Positions 28,639-37,715 of a stretch of 64,000 nt of DNA are shown piece after piece; within the stretch, counting starts at the first letter, position 1, and each line of letters starts with the position of its first letter. Both the position numbers and the translations under genes were made by a program. The stretch comes from Rhodopseudomonas palustris JSC-3b (GTDB taxonomy: Bacteria > Pseudomonadota > Alphaproteobacteria > Rhizobiales > Xanthobacteraceae), in contig KI632513.1 of NCBI GenBank assembly GCA_000504425.1, forward strand, positions 1,419,491 through 1,483,490. The letters run 5' to 3'. The notes beneath the pieces are model-generated. The model searched no databases, was not told the DNA's origin, and was given only the letters and a program-made list of their open reading frames with translations.

Positions 28639-31600
28639 TCAGACCGTCTGCACGTCGACCACGCCGGTCACGGCCTTCAGCGCGCCGGCGATCTGCGGCG
28701 ACACCCGGTAGCGGCCCGGCAGCTTCACTTCGACCTCGGTTTCCAGGTCGAGCATCATCACCAACGTGACCTCGCCATCGCCATTGCTGCCGCCGCGCCG
28801 GCCAGAGGCCGGGGCCGCGCTGGCCGCGGCTTCCGGCGATTGCAGCCGCTTGGCGATCGATTCCAGCGGCTTGGTGTCGCGCAAAAACACCCGCAGCCCC
28901 TTCTGGGTCTTGGCGGCGGCATCATCGAGCGGCTCGGCCTGCAGAATGCGGGCGCGCACGTCATCGCCCTGCAGCTCGGCGCCGAGCTGCAGCAGCACCG
29001 CCGCGCCCGGCTCCAAAACTTCGCGGAACTGGGCGAGCGCTTCAGAAAACAGCACCGCCTCGAAATGGCCGGTGGGATCGGACAGGCCCAAAATGCCCAT
29101 CTTGTTGCCGGTCTTGGTGCGGCGCTCCTGGCGCGTCACCACGGTTGCGGCGACCTTGCCGGCGGTGGCGCCGGCTTTCACCGCCTTGCAGAAATCCGCC
29201 CAGCTCTGCACCCGCAGCCGTTTCAGCGCGGTGGCATAGTCGTCGAGCGGATGGCCGGACAGAAAGAAGCCGATCGCATCATATTCGCGGCGCAGCCGCT
29301 CGGCCGGCAGCCACGGCTCAACCTGCGGCAGCATGATGCTCGGCGCGTCCGACATGCCGCCGAACATGTCGCTCTGCCCGAGCTCCTTGGCCTCGTTATG
29401 GCGCTGGCAGGCGGCGATGATCGCCTCGGCGCCGGCGAACACCGCGGCACGGTTGCGATTGATCTCGTCAAAGGCGCCGGCCGCCGCCAGACATTCGACC
29501 AGGCGCTTGTTGATGGCGCGCGGATTGACCTTGGCGGCGAAGTCGGCGAGCGAGCTGAACTTGCCGCCCTGCCGCCCTGCCACGATCTGCTCGACCGCGT
29601 GGTGGCCGACGCCCTTCAAACCGGCGAGCGCGTAGAAGATGGTGTTGTCGGCGACCTCGAAGGTCGGGCCGGAACGGTTGATCGACGGTGGTTCGACCTT
29701 GATCCCCAGCCGCTGCGCCTCGGAACGGAATTCCGACAGCTTGTCGGTGTTGTGGATTTCCAGCGTCATCGACGCCGCCAAGAACTCCACCGGATAATGC
29801 GCCTTCATATAGGCGGTGTGATACGACACCAGCGCATAGGCCGCGGCGTGGCTCTTGTTGAAGCCGTAGTCTGCGAATTTGGCGAGCAAGTCGAAGATAG
29901 TGTCGGCGGCGTCCTTGGCGACGCCGTTCTTGACCGCGCCTTCGACAAAGATCGCGCGCTGCTTGTCCATCTCGGCGCGGATTTTCTTACCCATCGCGCG
30001 GCGCAACAGGTCGGCGTCGCCGAGCGAGTAGCCGGCCATCACCTGCGCGATCTGCATCACCTGTTCCTGATAGATGATGACGCCGAACGTCTCCTTCAGG
30101 ATCGGCTCCAGGATCGGATGCAGATATTCCGGCTCCTCCTCGCCATGTTTGCGGGCGCAATAGGTCGGAATGTTCGCCATCGGGCCCGGGCGATACAGCG
30201 CCACCAGCGCGATGATGTCTTCAAAGCGGTCGGGGCGCATATCGATCAGCGCGCGCCGCATGCCCTGACTTTCCAGCTGGAACACGCCGACCACATCGCC
30301 GCGCGTCAGCATCGCAAAAGTATCAGGATCGTCGAGCGGCACTTTTGGCAGCTCGACATGGATGTTGCGCTGCTTGAGCAGTTTGACCGCGACGTCGAGC
30401 ACGGTGAGCGTCTTCAGGCCGAGGAAGTCGAACTTCACCAGCCCGGCCGGCTCTACCCATTTCATGTTGAACTGGGTGACCGGCATGTCCGATTTCGGAT
30501 CGCGATAGAGCGGCACCAATTCCGACAGCGGCCGGTCGCCGATCACGATGCCGGCGGCGTGGGTCGAGGCGTGGCGATTGAGGCCTTCGAGCCGCTGCGC
30601 GATGTCGAAAGCGCGCGCCACCACCGGGTCCTCATCGCGGAACGCCTGCAGCTTCGGCTCGCCCTCGATCGCCTGTTTGAGCGTCACCGGCGCGGCCGGG
30701 TTTTGCGGCACCAGCTTGGTGAGCTTATCGACCTGGCCATAGGGCATTTGCAGCACGCGGCCGACGTCGCGCAGCACGCCGCGCGCCTGCAGCGTACCAA
30801 AGGTGATGATTTGCGCGACCTGATCGCGGCCGTAACGCTGCTGCACATATTCGATCACTTCGCCGCGGCGGTCCTGGCAGAAGTCGATATCGAAGTCCGG
30901 CATCGAGACGCGTTCCGGATTGAGGAAGCGCTCGAACAGCAGGCCAAAGCGGATCGGATCAAGATCGGTAATGGTCAGCGCGTAAGCGACCAGCGAGCCG
31001 GCGCCCGAACCACGGCCCGGCCCGACCGGAATGCCGTGCAACTTGGCCCATTTGATGAAGTCCGACACGATCAGGAAGTAGCCGGCGTATTTCATGCGGC
31101 TGATGACGTCGAGCTCGAACGCCAGCCGCGCGCGATAGTCCTCTTCGCTGGCGCCCTGCGCGAGGCCATGCACCTCCAGCCGCTTGGCGAGGCCGCGCTC
31201 AGCCTGGCCGCGCAGTTCTTCGGCCTCGGCGCTGGCGGCGTCGGCGGCGTGGTCGCCGGCGCCAACGGTGAACAGCGGCAGAATTGGCTTGCGGGTGCGC
31301 GGCCGATAGGCGCAGCGCTCGGCGATCTCGACGGTGGACGCCAGCGCTTCCGGCAGATCGGCGAACAGCACCGCCATTTCGGCGCGGGTTTTGAAGCGAT
31401 GATCGGGCGTGAGCTGCAGCCGGTCGGTTTCGGCGATCAGCTTGCCACCGGCGATGCACAGCAACGCGTCATGGGCTTCGTAATCATCGGTGCTGGCGAA
31501 ATATGGCTCGTTGGTCGCGACCAGCGGCAGCCCTTTGGCGTAAGCGAGATCGATCAATCCCGGCTCGACGCGCCGTTCGGCATCGACGCCGTGACGCTGC

Positions 31601-32133
31601 AACTCGATATAGAGCCGGTCGCCAAACAGCTCCGCCAGCCGCTCACAGCGCTGCGCGGCGAGATCGGCATGGTCGAACGCCAGCGCCTGCGCGATCGAGC
31701 CGTCCGGACCGCCGGTGAGCGCGATCACCCCGTCGGTCTCGCCCTTCAGCCAATCGAGCTTGATGTGCGGCGCCTGATTCACCGGCGTTTCCAAAAACGC
31801 CCGCGAATTGAGCTTCATCAGGCTGAGATAGCCGGCTTCGCGCGCCGCCAGCAGCACGATGCGCGACGGAGCCGACGCGAGCGGGGTGCGGGCGTTGGGA
31901 TCGATGTCGCCGAAATCGATCCCAAGCTCGCAGCCGATGATCGGCTGAATGCCATAGCCCGCGAGCTTTTCGGAAAACTCCAAAGCGCCGAACATGTTGT
32001 CGGTGTCGGTCAGCGCCAGCGCCGGCTGGTGATCCGCCTTGGCGAGTTCAGCCAGCTTCTGGACCTTGATCGAGCCTTTCAGCAGCGAATAGGCCGAATG
32101 GACATGCAGGTGAACGAAACCGGCAGAAGACAT
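28639..32133 (-). CDS. dnaE: DNA polymerase III alpha subunit (replicative, DnaE1 type)
   Basis: A 1164-residue catalytic subunit of the replicase. The N-terminal PHP domain starts HLHVHSAYSLLKGSIKVQKL. The polymerase palm has the aspartates of MPDFDIDFCQDRR and GPGRGSGAGSLVAYAL. It is followed by helix-hairpin-helix (YALAGLKGVGHHAVEQI) and OB-fold domains (GILGLSDPTGHFEAVLF). Start and PHP sequence fit DnaE1, not the SOS polymerase DnaE2/ImuC. The 331 bp upstream separate it from the SOS-boxed microgene at 32465, which is on the same strand; read-through from that promoter is possible but unproven. Confidence 0.96.
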   Translation of the reverse strand: MSSAGFVHLHVHSAYSLLKGSIKVQKLAELAKADHQPALALTDTDNMFGALEFSEKLAGYGIQPIIGCELGIDFGDIDPNARTPLASAPSRIVLLAAREAGYLSLMKLNSRAFLETPVNQAPHIKLDWLKGETDGVIALTGGPDGSIAQALAFDHADLAAQRCERLAELFGDRLYIELQRHGVDAERRVEPGLIDLAYAKGLPLVATNEPYFASTDDYEAHDALLCIAGGKLIAETDRLQLTPDHRFKTRAEMAVLFADLPEALASTVEIAERCAYRPRTRKPILPLFTVGAGDHAADAASAEAEELRGQAERGLAKRLEVHGLAQGASEEDYRARLAFELDVISRMKYAGYFLIVSDFIKWAKLHGIPVGPGRGSGAGSLVAYALTITDLDPIRFGLLFERFLNPERVSMPDFDIDFCQDRRGEVIEYVQQRYGRDQVAQIITFGTLQARGVLRDVGRVLQMPYGQVDKLTKLVPQNPAAPVTLKQAIEGEPKLQAFRDEDPVVARAFDIAQRLEGLNRHASTHAAGIVIGDRPLSELVPLYRDPKSDMPVTQFNMKWVEPAGLVKFDFLGLKTLTVLDVAVKLLKQRNIHVELPKVPLDDPDTFAMLTRGDVVGVFQLESQGMRRALIDMRPDRFEDIIALVALYRPGPMANIPTYCARKHGEEEPEYLHPILEPILKETFGVIIYQEQVMQIAQVMAGYSLGDADLLRRAMGKKIRAEMDKQRAIFVEGAVKNGVAKDAADTIFDLLAKFADYGFNKSHAAAYALVSYHTAYMKAHYPVEFLAASMTLEIHNTDKLSEFRSEAQRLGIKVEPPSINRSGPTFEVADNTIFYALAGLKGVGHHAVEQIVAGRQGGKFSSLADFAAKVNPRAINKRLVECLAAAGAFDEINRNRAAVFAGAEAIIAACQRHNEAKELGQSDMFGGMSDAPSIMLPQVEPWLPAERLRREYDAIGFFLSGHPLDDYATALKRLRVQSWADFCKAVKAGATAGKVAATVVTRQERRTKTGNKMGILGLSDPTGHFEAVLFSEALAQFREVLEPGAAVLLQLGAELQGDDVRARILQAEPLDDAAAKTQKGLRVFLRDTKPLESIAKRLQSPEAAASAAPASGRRGGSNGDGEVTLVMMLDLETEVEVKLPGRYRVSPQIAGALKAVTGVVDVQTV

Positions 32134-32464
32134 GGCGCAGCAACAATCCGACTAGCGGGAACCAAAACGCGATCGGGGCGCCAGCGCGCCCCGCGGGGAG
32201 CCACGCAACGGCGGGGGGCGACCCGACTCGGGACCAGGATGGTGCGTCGCCGCCCCGCCCAAGTCCACGGCCGTCGCCCCGGCGAGGCTGCCTGGCGCGG
32301 CCGCTGCCAAGCTTTTCCCCAGCCGCTGCCCGCCCGCTGAAAGCGGGCCAGCAGCGTCGGGGGGCCGAGCGCGATGCCCACAATTGGCCCCGTACCACAG
32401 CGCTGCAGCCGTTCACAGGGCAGAGCTACGCGGCCCGAGTCGTGATCTTCAAGCTGCAGGAATT
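32134..32464. other. GC-rich gap upstream of dnaE
   Basis: 330 bases with several GC-rich inverted repeats (for example CCCGC-TTTCA-GCGGG on the minus strand) but no supported gene. It holds the dnaE promoter or the leader of a transcript from the SOS-boxed microgene. Open frames here have Arg/Pro-rich composition typical of non-coding frames. Confidence 0.5.
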
Positions 32465-32563
32465 TTAGAGCTGGGGAATGACTTGGGCCCAGACGGCAAT
32501 CATGCCGACGAACAACACGATCGAGGTCAGGGCCGCGGCTTCTTCAATGAACGTCTTCAGCAT
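32465..32563 (-). CDS. SOS-controlled 32-residue membrane microprotein
   Basis: A 33-codon frame (ATG 32561-32563, TAA 32465-32467) with a strong ribosome binding site, GGGAGG, five bases before ATG. The product starts MLKTFIEEAAALTSIV and continues LFVGMIAVWAQVIPQL. It has a short charged N-terminus (K3, E7, E8) and one transmembrane helix (about residues 11-29). Two LexA boxes end 18 bp upstream of the ATG, so expression should rise on DNA damage. Size, topology and control match SOS-induced membrane effectors such as Caulobacter SidA (a division inhibitor) or E. coli TisB (a toxin); I see no proof of homology to either. The function is inferred from layout only. Confidence 0.75.
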   Translation of the reverse strand: MLKTFIEEAAALTSIVLFVGMIAVWAQVIPQL

Positions 32564-32581
32564 GGCTTCCTCCCGCCAAGA

Positions 32582-32614
32582 GAACGTAACAAGAACAGTG
32601 TTCCACATTTGTTC
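32582..32614. promoter_or_regulatory. Back-to-back double LexA operator (SOS boxes)
   Basis: GAAC-gtaacaa-GAAC (32582-32596) is a GTTC-N7-GTTC box on the minus strand; GTTC-cacattt-GTTC (32600-32614) is a second exact box on the plus strand. Only three bases separate them. Both match the alphaproteobacterial LexA consensus exactly, as does the lexA box at 4729-4743. They lie directly before the ribosome binding site of the 32-residue microprotein, where LexA would cover the transcription start. Confidence 0.85.
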
Positions 32615-32805
32615 TAGAAGTCAAGCGCCCTTTCTCACAGCATCACTAGCGCCGCCCCGGTTGGCATCCGACATGGTGAATGACACGCTGTGCGCTGGGG
32701 GCCACACCAGTGAACCTCGTGCATGCAACCGAGTTGACGCGGCACGGCAATCGCGGCTTGGTCTTCTCGGAACATGGAGTCGGCGGTGGCCGAATGGAGG
32801 ACCAG

Positions 32806-33075
32806 ATGCGGCGTGCGTTTCTGTCATTGCTGGCGCTGAGCGCGGTTGCGGCTGTTGGTGCCGCGAGCCCGGCCGAGGCCCGGGACTACCCGTTTTGCCT
32901 AAAAGCCCGGGAGTATCTCGCCCCGCTCGGCGACTGCAGCTACACCAGCTATGCACAGTGCCAGGCCAGCGCCTCCGGGCGCTACGCCTATTGCGACGTC
33001 AACCCGTTCTACAAATATGAAGAACCGCCTCAGCGCCGCACCTACAAAAAGAAGGTGCGCCGCACCCGCGACTGA
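32806..33075 (+). CDS. DUF3551 family secreted protein (copy 1)
   Basis: An 89-residue protein. The start at 32806 (MRRAFLSLLALSAVAAVG) has GGAGG five bases upstream. A signal peptide ends near SPAEARDYP. The mature part has four cysteines (YPFCL, GDCSY, AQCQA, AYCDV) followed by NPFY, the DUF3551 layout, and ends in a basic tail (TYKKKVRRTRD). The function of the family is unknown; the cysteines probably pair in the periplasm. A second copy follows 175 bp downstream, with a palindromic repeat between them. Confidence 0.85.
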   Translation: MRRAFLSLLALSAVAAVGAASPAEARDYPFCLKAREYLAPLGDCSYTSYAQCQASASGRYAYCDVNPFYKYEEPPQRRTYKKKVRRTRD

Positions 33076-33092
33076 GCCGCACGGCCGGCCGA

Positions 33093-33195
33093 TGGCGTTT
33101 TCGAGCGAAGTGGATCCCGGTTCGCGTCAGGAAAACGCGTCAGAACATAAAGTTACGGCTTCGTTCTGATGACGTCAGAACCGAAGCTGTAACGC
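33093..33195. repeat. Palindromic intergenic repeat between the twin DUF3551 genes
   Basis: It contains TTTTCGAGCGAAGTGGATCC, then CGCGTCAGGAAAACGCGTCA, then a long imperfect hairpin: GTTACGGCTTCGTTCTGA (33152-33169) opposite TCAGAACCGAAGCTGTAAC (33175-33193). I recognise this layout as resembling a common intergenic element of Bradyrhizobium-related genomes. Shorter related hairpins are at 2903-2931 and perhaps 60282-60304. Confidence 0.65.
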
Positions 33196-33250
33196 CGGCC
33201 CTGCCAGCGGGCGCGCGCACCTCTCGCCACGCGCCAAACAGGAGGTTCTG

Positions 33251-33511
33251 ATGCAGGAGGCCGTGATGCGCCGCGTTGGACTAGCCCTGGTGAGTTGTTC
33301 GGCCGCGCTGCTGGTCGCGGCCGAGGCGTCGGCACAAAGCTCGGCGCCCTATTGTCTGCACGTCTATGGCCCGATCACCTATGACGATTGCAGCTATATT
33401 TCGATGGAGCAATGCCGGCCGTCGGCCACCGGCCGCCCCGCGGCCTGCATGGTCAATCCGTTCTACACGCCGCCGCAACAGCAACGCGCCAAACGCCATC
33501 AGCAGCGCTAG
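33251..33511 (+). CDS. DUF3551 family secreted protein (copy 2)
   Basis: An 86-residue paralogue of the preceding gene. Both ATG 33251 and ATG 33266 (MRRVGLALVSCSAALLVAAE) have AGGAGG five bases upstream, so the start is ambiguous; the second fits the family better. The signal peptide ends around EASAQSSAP. Cysteines at YCLHV, DDCSY, EQCRP and AACMV, and NPFY, match copy 1. The C-terminus is Gln/Arg-rich (QQQRAKRHQQR). The function is unknown. Confidence 0.83.
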   Translation: MQEAVMRRVGLALVSCSAALLVAAEASAQSSAPYCLHVYGPITYDDCSYISMEQCRPSATGRPAACMVNPFYTPPQQQRAKRHQQR

Positions 33512-33573
33512 CGGCCAGCGCAGCTAGCTATACGCCCTACCCGCGCGAGATTGGCCCGCGGGTAAGCACGCCA

Positions 33574-34284
33574 TCAATCGAGTTCGATGACCTGACCGTC
33601 TTGGATCGACACCCGGCGATCCATGCGATGCGCCAGCTCCATATTGTGGGTCGCGATCAGCATCGCGACCTGGGTGGCGCGCACCAATTGCATCAACGCC
33701 TGGAACACATGGTCGGCGGTGTGCGGATCGAGATTGCCGGTCGGCTCGTCGGCCAGCAGCACCCGCGGCGCATTGGCGACCGCGCGGGCGATCGCGACGC
33801 GCTGCTGCTCGCCGCCCGACAATTCGGCCGGACGATGGGTGATGCGATCACCAAGCCCGAGATAGTCGAGAATTTCCTTGGAGCGCGACACCGTCTCGGA
33901 CCGTTTCAGGCCGCGGATCATCTGCGGCAGCATCACGTTTTCCAGCGCCGAGAATTCCGGCAGCAGCCGGTGCGACTGATAGACAAAGCCGATGTCGGTG
34001 CGGCGGATCTGGGTGCGTTCGGCATCGCTGAGCCCGGAGGTGGCGGTGCCGCCGATATAGACCTCGCCCTCGTCGGGATGTTCGAGCAGCCCGGCGATAT
34101 GCAGCAGCGTCGATTTGCCCGAGCCCGACGGCGCCACCAGCGCCACCGACTGCCCAGCCCACAGCGCCAGCTTGGCGCCGCCCAAAATGGTCAGCACCGA
34201 CTCGCCCTGCACGTATTGCCGCTTGATGTCGTGCAGATAGACGACCGGCACCTCTTCGGCGACTTCCTCCATCGGCACGCTCAT
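33574..34284 (-). CDS. lolD: Lipoprotein-releasing ABC transporter ATP-binding protein LolD
   Basis: A 236-residue ATPase that powers extraction of outer-membrane lipoproteins from the inner membrane. Walker A is [15 protein letters not shown], the signature is [14 protein letters not shown], and Walker B is [12 protein letters not shown]. The start at 34284 ([11 protein letters not shown]) overlaps the lolC stop by 4 bases (ATGA), indicating coupled translation. Confidence 0.95.
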   Translation of the reverse strand: MSVPMEEVAEEVPVVYLHDIKRQYVQGESVLTILGGAKLALWAGQSVALVAPSGSGKSTLLHIAGLLEHPDEGEVYIGGTATSGLSDAERTQIRRTDIGFVYQSHRLLPEFSALENVMLPQMIRGLKRSETVSRSKEILDYLGLGDRITHRPAELSGGEQQRVAIARAVANAPRVLLADEPTGNLDPHTADHVFQALMQLVRATQVAMLIATHNMELAHRMDRRVSIQDGQVIELD

Positions 34285-35561
34285 TCGTAACGCAGCGCTT
34301 CGACCGGATCGAGCCGCGCCGCGCGCCAGGATGGATACAGGGTCGCCAGGAACGACAACGTCAACGCCATGATCACCACCGCGCTGGTCTCGCCGACGTC
34401 GATCTCGGCAGGCAGCTTCGAGAGGAAATACAGTTCGGGCGAAAACAGTTCGGTATTGGTCAGCCAGGACACGAACTGCCGGATCGACTCGATATTCAGG
34501 CACACCACCAGCCCGACGATGAAGCCGGTCAGCGTGCCGACCACGCCGATCGCCGCGCCCGTGATCAGGAACACCCGCATGATCGCCCCTTGCGAGGCGC
34601 CCATGGTGCGCAGAATGGCGATGTCAGAGCCCTTGTCCTTCACCAGCATGATCAGGCCGGACACGATGTTGAGCGCCGCCACCAGCACGATCAGGGTCAG
34701 GATCAGGAACATCACGTTGCGCTCGACCTGGAGCGCGTTGAAGAACGTGGAATTACGCTGCCGCCAATCGACCAGAAACACCGGACGGCCGGCCGACTCG
34801 GTCACCGCCTTGCGGAACATGTCGATCCGGTCCGGATTGGAGGTGTAGACCTCGATCGCGGTGACGTCGGACGAACGGTTAAAGTAGGCCTGCGCTTCGG
34901 CGAGCGGCATGAACACGAAGGTCGAGTCGTATTCCGACATGCCGATCTCGAACACCGCCGCGACCTTGTACGGCTTGATGCGCGGGGTGGTGCCCATCGG
35001 CGTCACCGCGCCGCGCGGCGCCACCAGCGTGACGCTGTCGCCGGCATGCAGCGACAATTGATCGGCGAGCCGGCGGCCGATCGCGACGCCCTGCCCCTGA
35101 TCAAAGCCTTCCAGCGTGCCCTGCCGAATGTTCTTGGCGATCGAGGTCAGATTATTGAGGTCGTCGGCGCGGATGCCGCGCACGAACACGCCCGAGGCGT
35201 TAAATGGCGAGGACGCCAGCGCCTGACCATCGACCACCGGCGCCGCCAGCCGGATGCCGGTGACGCCGTTAATGCGGTCGGCGACGTCCTTCCAGTCGGT
35301 GAGCGGACTTTCCAGCGGCTGCACCAGCAGATGGCCGTTGAGGCCGAGGATCTTGTCGAGCAGCTCCTTACGGAAGCCGTTCATCACCGCCATCACGATG
35401 ATCAGGGTCGCGACGCCGAGCATGATGCCGACGAACGAAAACCCGGCAATCACCGAGATGAATCCCTCCTTGCGCCGCGCCCGCAGATAGCGGCCGGACA
35501 ACAGCCATTCGAATGGCGCAAAGGGAGGGGTACGAACAGGGTCGCTCATGGCTTCATCCAT
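34281..35561 (-). CDS. lolC: Lipoprotein-releasing transporter membrane subunit LolC/LolE
   Basis: A 426-residue MacB/FtsX-fold membrane protein with a first helix ([22 protein letters not shown]), a large periplasmic domain (about 65-275) and three C-terminal helices. Only one LolC/E-type gene is present, so it probably forms a homodimer with LolD, as in many alphaproteobacteria where this single subunit has been called LolF. Starts at 35561 and 35549 are both possible. It lies upstream of lolD and 76 bp downstream of proS. Confidence 0.92.
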   Translation of the reverse strand: MDEAMSDPVRTPPFAPFEWLLSGRYLRARRKEGFISVIAGFSFVGIMLGVATLIIVMAVMNGFRKELLDKILGLNGHLLVQPLESPLTDWKDVADRINGVTGIRLAAPVVDGQALASSPFNASGVFVRGIRADDLNNLTSIAKNIRQGTLEGFDQGQGVAIGRRLADQLSLHAGDSVTLVAPRGAVTPMGTTPRIKPYKVAAVFEIGMSEYDSTFVFMPLAEAQAYFNRSSDVTAIEVYTSNPDRIDMFRKAVTESAGRPVFLVDWRQRNSTFFNALQVERNVMFLILTLIVLVAALNIVSGLIMLVKDKGSDIAILRTMGASQGAIMRVFLITGAAIGVVGTLTGFIVGLVVCLNIESIRQFVSWLTNTELFSPELYFLSKLPAEIDVGETSAVVIMALTLSFLATLYPSWRAARLDPVEALRYE

Positions 35562-35637
35562 AGCCCGAATCTCACACGATTCGGGCTTATTCTGGCCGCG
35601 CCGTTCCCGCCACCGCCCGCCCGCGGTGGATAAGTGT

Positions 35638-36957
35638 TCACTGCGTCAGACGTGCGACGGCTTCGGCGAGCGCAACATTGCAGCGCGTGCCATCGGCGCG
35701 ACGCTTCAACTCGACGGTGCCCTCGGCCAGCCCCTTCGGCCCGACCAGCACCTGCCACGGAATGCCGATCAGATCGGCAGTGGCGAATTTCGCGCCCGCA
35801 CGCTGATCGGTGTCGTCGTAAAGCACATCGACGCCCTTGGCCGACAGCTCGCGATAAAGCTGCTCGCAAGCGCCGTCGGTCGCGGCATCGCCCTGCTTGA
35901 GGTTGAGGATCGCCACGCGGAACGGCGCCACCGCCTCCGGCCATTTGATGCCGTTCTCGTCGTGGCAGGCCTCGATGATCGCACCGAGCAGCCGCGACAC
36001 GCCGACGCCATAGGAGCCGCCATGGATCGGCACCTCGGCGCCGTCCGGGCCGGCGACCAGCGCCTTCATCGGCTCCGAATATTTGGTGCCGAAATAGAAG
36101 ATCTGGCCGACCTCGATGCCGCGGGTGTTCAAGCGCCGCTCCTGCGGCACCTCGCGCTCAAAGCGCTCGGCGTCATGGACGTCTTCGGTGGCGGCATAGA
36201 CCGAAGTCCACTGCTTGATGATCGGGGTCAGGTCGCCGTCATAATCGACGTCCTCGCCCGGCACCGGCAGATCGAGCACATCGCGGTCGCAAAACACCCC
36301 GGACTCGCCGGTGTCGGCCAGCACGATGAATTCGTGGCTGAGGTCGCCGCCGATCGGGCCGGTCTCGGCGCGCATCGGGATCGCCTTCAGCCCCATGCGG
36401 GCAAAGGTCCGAAGATAGGCGACGAACATCTTGTTGTAGGCGCGGCGCGCGCCGGCCTCGTCGAGATCGAACGAATAAGCGTCCTTCATCAGGAATTCGC
36501 GGCCGCGCATCACGCCAAAGCGCGGACGCTGCTCGTCGCGGAACTTCCACTGGATGTGGTACAGGTTGAGCGGCAGGTTTTTGTAGGACTTCACATAGGC
36601 GCGGAAGATCTCGGTGATCATTTCCTCGTTGGTCGGCCCGTACAGCAATTCGCGCTTGTGGCGGTCGGCGATGCGCAGCATTTCCGGGCCATAGGCGTCA
36701 TAGCGGCCGCTCTCGCGCCACAGATCGGCGAGCTGCAGCGTCGGCATCAACAGTTCGATCGCGCCGGCGCGGTTCTGCTCCTCGCGCACGATCTGCTCGA
36801 TCTTCTTCAACACCCGATGCCCGAGCGGCAGCCAGGCATAAATGCCGGACGCCTCCTGCCGCAGCATGCCGGCGCGCAGCATCAGGCGGTGCGAGACGAT
36901 CTCGGCCTCCTTGGGGGTTTCCTTGAGGATCGGCAGGAAATAGCGCGACAATCGCAT
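35638..36957 (-). CDS. proS: Prolyl-tRNA synthetase (short type, no editing insert)
   Basis: A 439-residue class II synthetase. Motif 1 is around [17 protein letters not shown], motif 2 covers [21 protein letters not shown], and motif 3 lies in [21 protein letters not shown]. coli ProS is about 570 residues because of an editing domain between motifs 2 and 3. Here that insert is absent, as in the alphaproteobacterial form, so misacylated Ala-tRNA-Pro would need a separate deacylase. Confidence 0.95.
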   Translation of the reverse strand: MRLSRYFLPILKETPKEAEIVSHRLMLRAGMLRQEASGIYAWLPLGHRVLKKIEQIVREEQNRAGAIELLMPTLQLADLWRESGRYDAYGPEMLRIADRHKRELLYGPTNEEMITEIFRAYVKSYKNLPLNLYHIQWKFRDEQRPRFGVMRGREFLMKDAYSFDLDEAGARRAYNKMFVAYLRTFARMGLKAIPMRAETGPIGGDLSHEFIVLADTGESGVFCDRDVLDLPVPGEDVDYDGDLTPIIKQWTSVYAATEDVHDAERFEREVPQERRLNTRGIEVGQIFYFGTKYSEPMKALVAGPDGAEVPIHGGSYGVGVSRLLGAIIEACHDENGIKWPEAVAPFRVAILNLKQGDAATDGACEQLYRELSAKGVDVLYDDTDQRAGAKFATADLIGIPWQVLVGPKGLAEGTVELKRRADGTRCNVALAEAVARLTQ

Positions 36958-37120
36958 GGGGTTACTCGAGAATCGGTGGAATTGAGGTCAGGCGGCAGTC
37001 AAACCGGATTGAGCGGCAAAACACAAGGGCGGCCGCAGCGGCGCTTCGGCACTGGGTTCGCACCTGCCATGCCGGGCGGCATGCCCCGCGGCACGCCGCC
37101 CGATTGGGCTCGGTTTACGG

Positions 37121-37645
37121 CTATTTTGCCATCGAGTGGCCCGGGGCCATCTTATGGCCGCCGTGATCGGCCGCCGCCCCGGCCGGCGCCTTGGCGCCGA
37201 CCGCCTGGACATCGAGCGTCAATTGCACGGTGCCGGCCTTCTCGAATTGCAGCGTCACCGGCACGCTCTCGCCTTCCTTGAGCGGCTGATGGAGATCCAT
37301 CAGCATCAGATGATAGCCGCCGGGCACCAGCTTGACGGTCTTGCCGGGCGCGATCTCAAGGCCGTTGTCGAGCGGGCGCATTTTCATCACGCCCTCCTCC
37401 ATGCGCATTTCGTGCACTTCAAACTTGCCGGCGACTGCCGCCGAGCCGCTGAGCAGCCGGTCAGGCGCGGTGCCCTTGTTCTCGATGGTCAGAAAGCCGC
37501 CGGCCACCTTGGCGCCGGCCGGGGTGGCGCGACTCCACGGTTCGGTGATGACAAGATCGCCGGCTTTGATTTCGGCGGCGCCAGCGGCGTAACTCGAGGC
37601 CAGCAGCAGCACGGCGCCGGCGAGTGAGCGAAACAGGGTCGACAT
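37121..37645 (-). CDS. PCuAC-type periplasmic copper chaperone
   Basis: A 174-residue protein with signal peptide ([20 protein letters not shown]) and AGGAG six bases before the start. The copper-binding pattern H-x-M ... M ... H-x-M is visible as HEMRMEEGVMKMRP and, later, GGYHLMLMDLHQPL. A His/Met-rich tail (DHGGHKMAPGHSMAK) could bind more Cu(I). The PCuAC family delivers copper to the CuA site of cytochrome oxidase in the periplasm. It is 70 bp downstream of a DUF2946 gene on the same strand, a common pairing. Confidence 0.9.
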   Translation of the reverse strand: MSTLFRSLAGAVLLLASSYAAGAAEIKAGDLVITEPWSRATPAGAKVAGGFLTIENKGTAPDRLLSGSAAVAGKFEVHEMRMEEGVMKMRPLDNGLEIAPGKTVKLVPGGYHLMLMDLHQPLKEGESVPVTLQFEKAGTVQLTLDVQAVGAKAPAGAAADHGGHKMAPGHSMAK

Positions 37646-37715
37646 GATGATCTCCTAGAGAACATGCGCGGATGCGCGCAGAAGGCGAACAACGGGCGCC
37701 GGTGAGCGGAAGGCA

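Noticed and set aside
28639-32133. dnaE as the SOS polymerase DnaE2/ImuC, suggested by nearby LexA boxes
   Set aside because: The N-terminal PHP sequence (HLHVHSAYSLLKG), length and lack of imuA/imuB neighbours fit replicative DnaE1. The boxes lie 450 bp away, directly before the microgene.
28252-32340. A 1362-codon plus-strand open frame
   Set aside because: It lies antisense to dnaE, has Arg/His/Gln-rich low-complexity composition, no ribosome binding site and no recognisable domain. Long antisense frames are expected in DNA of this GC content.
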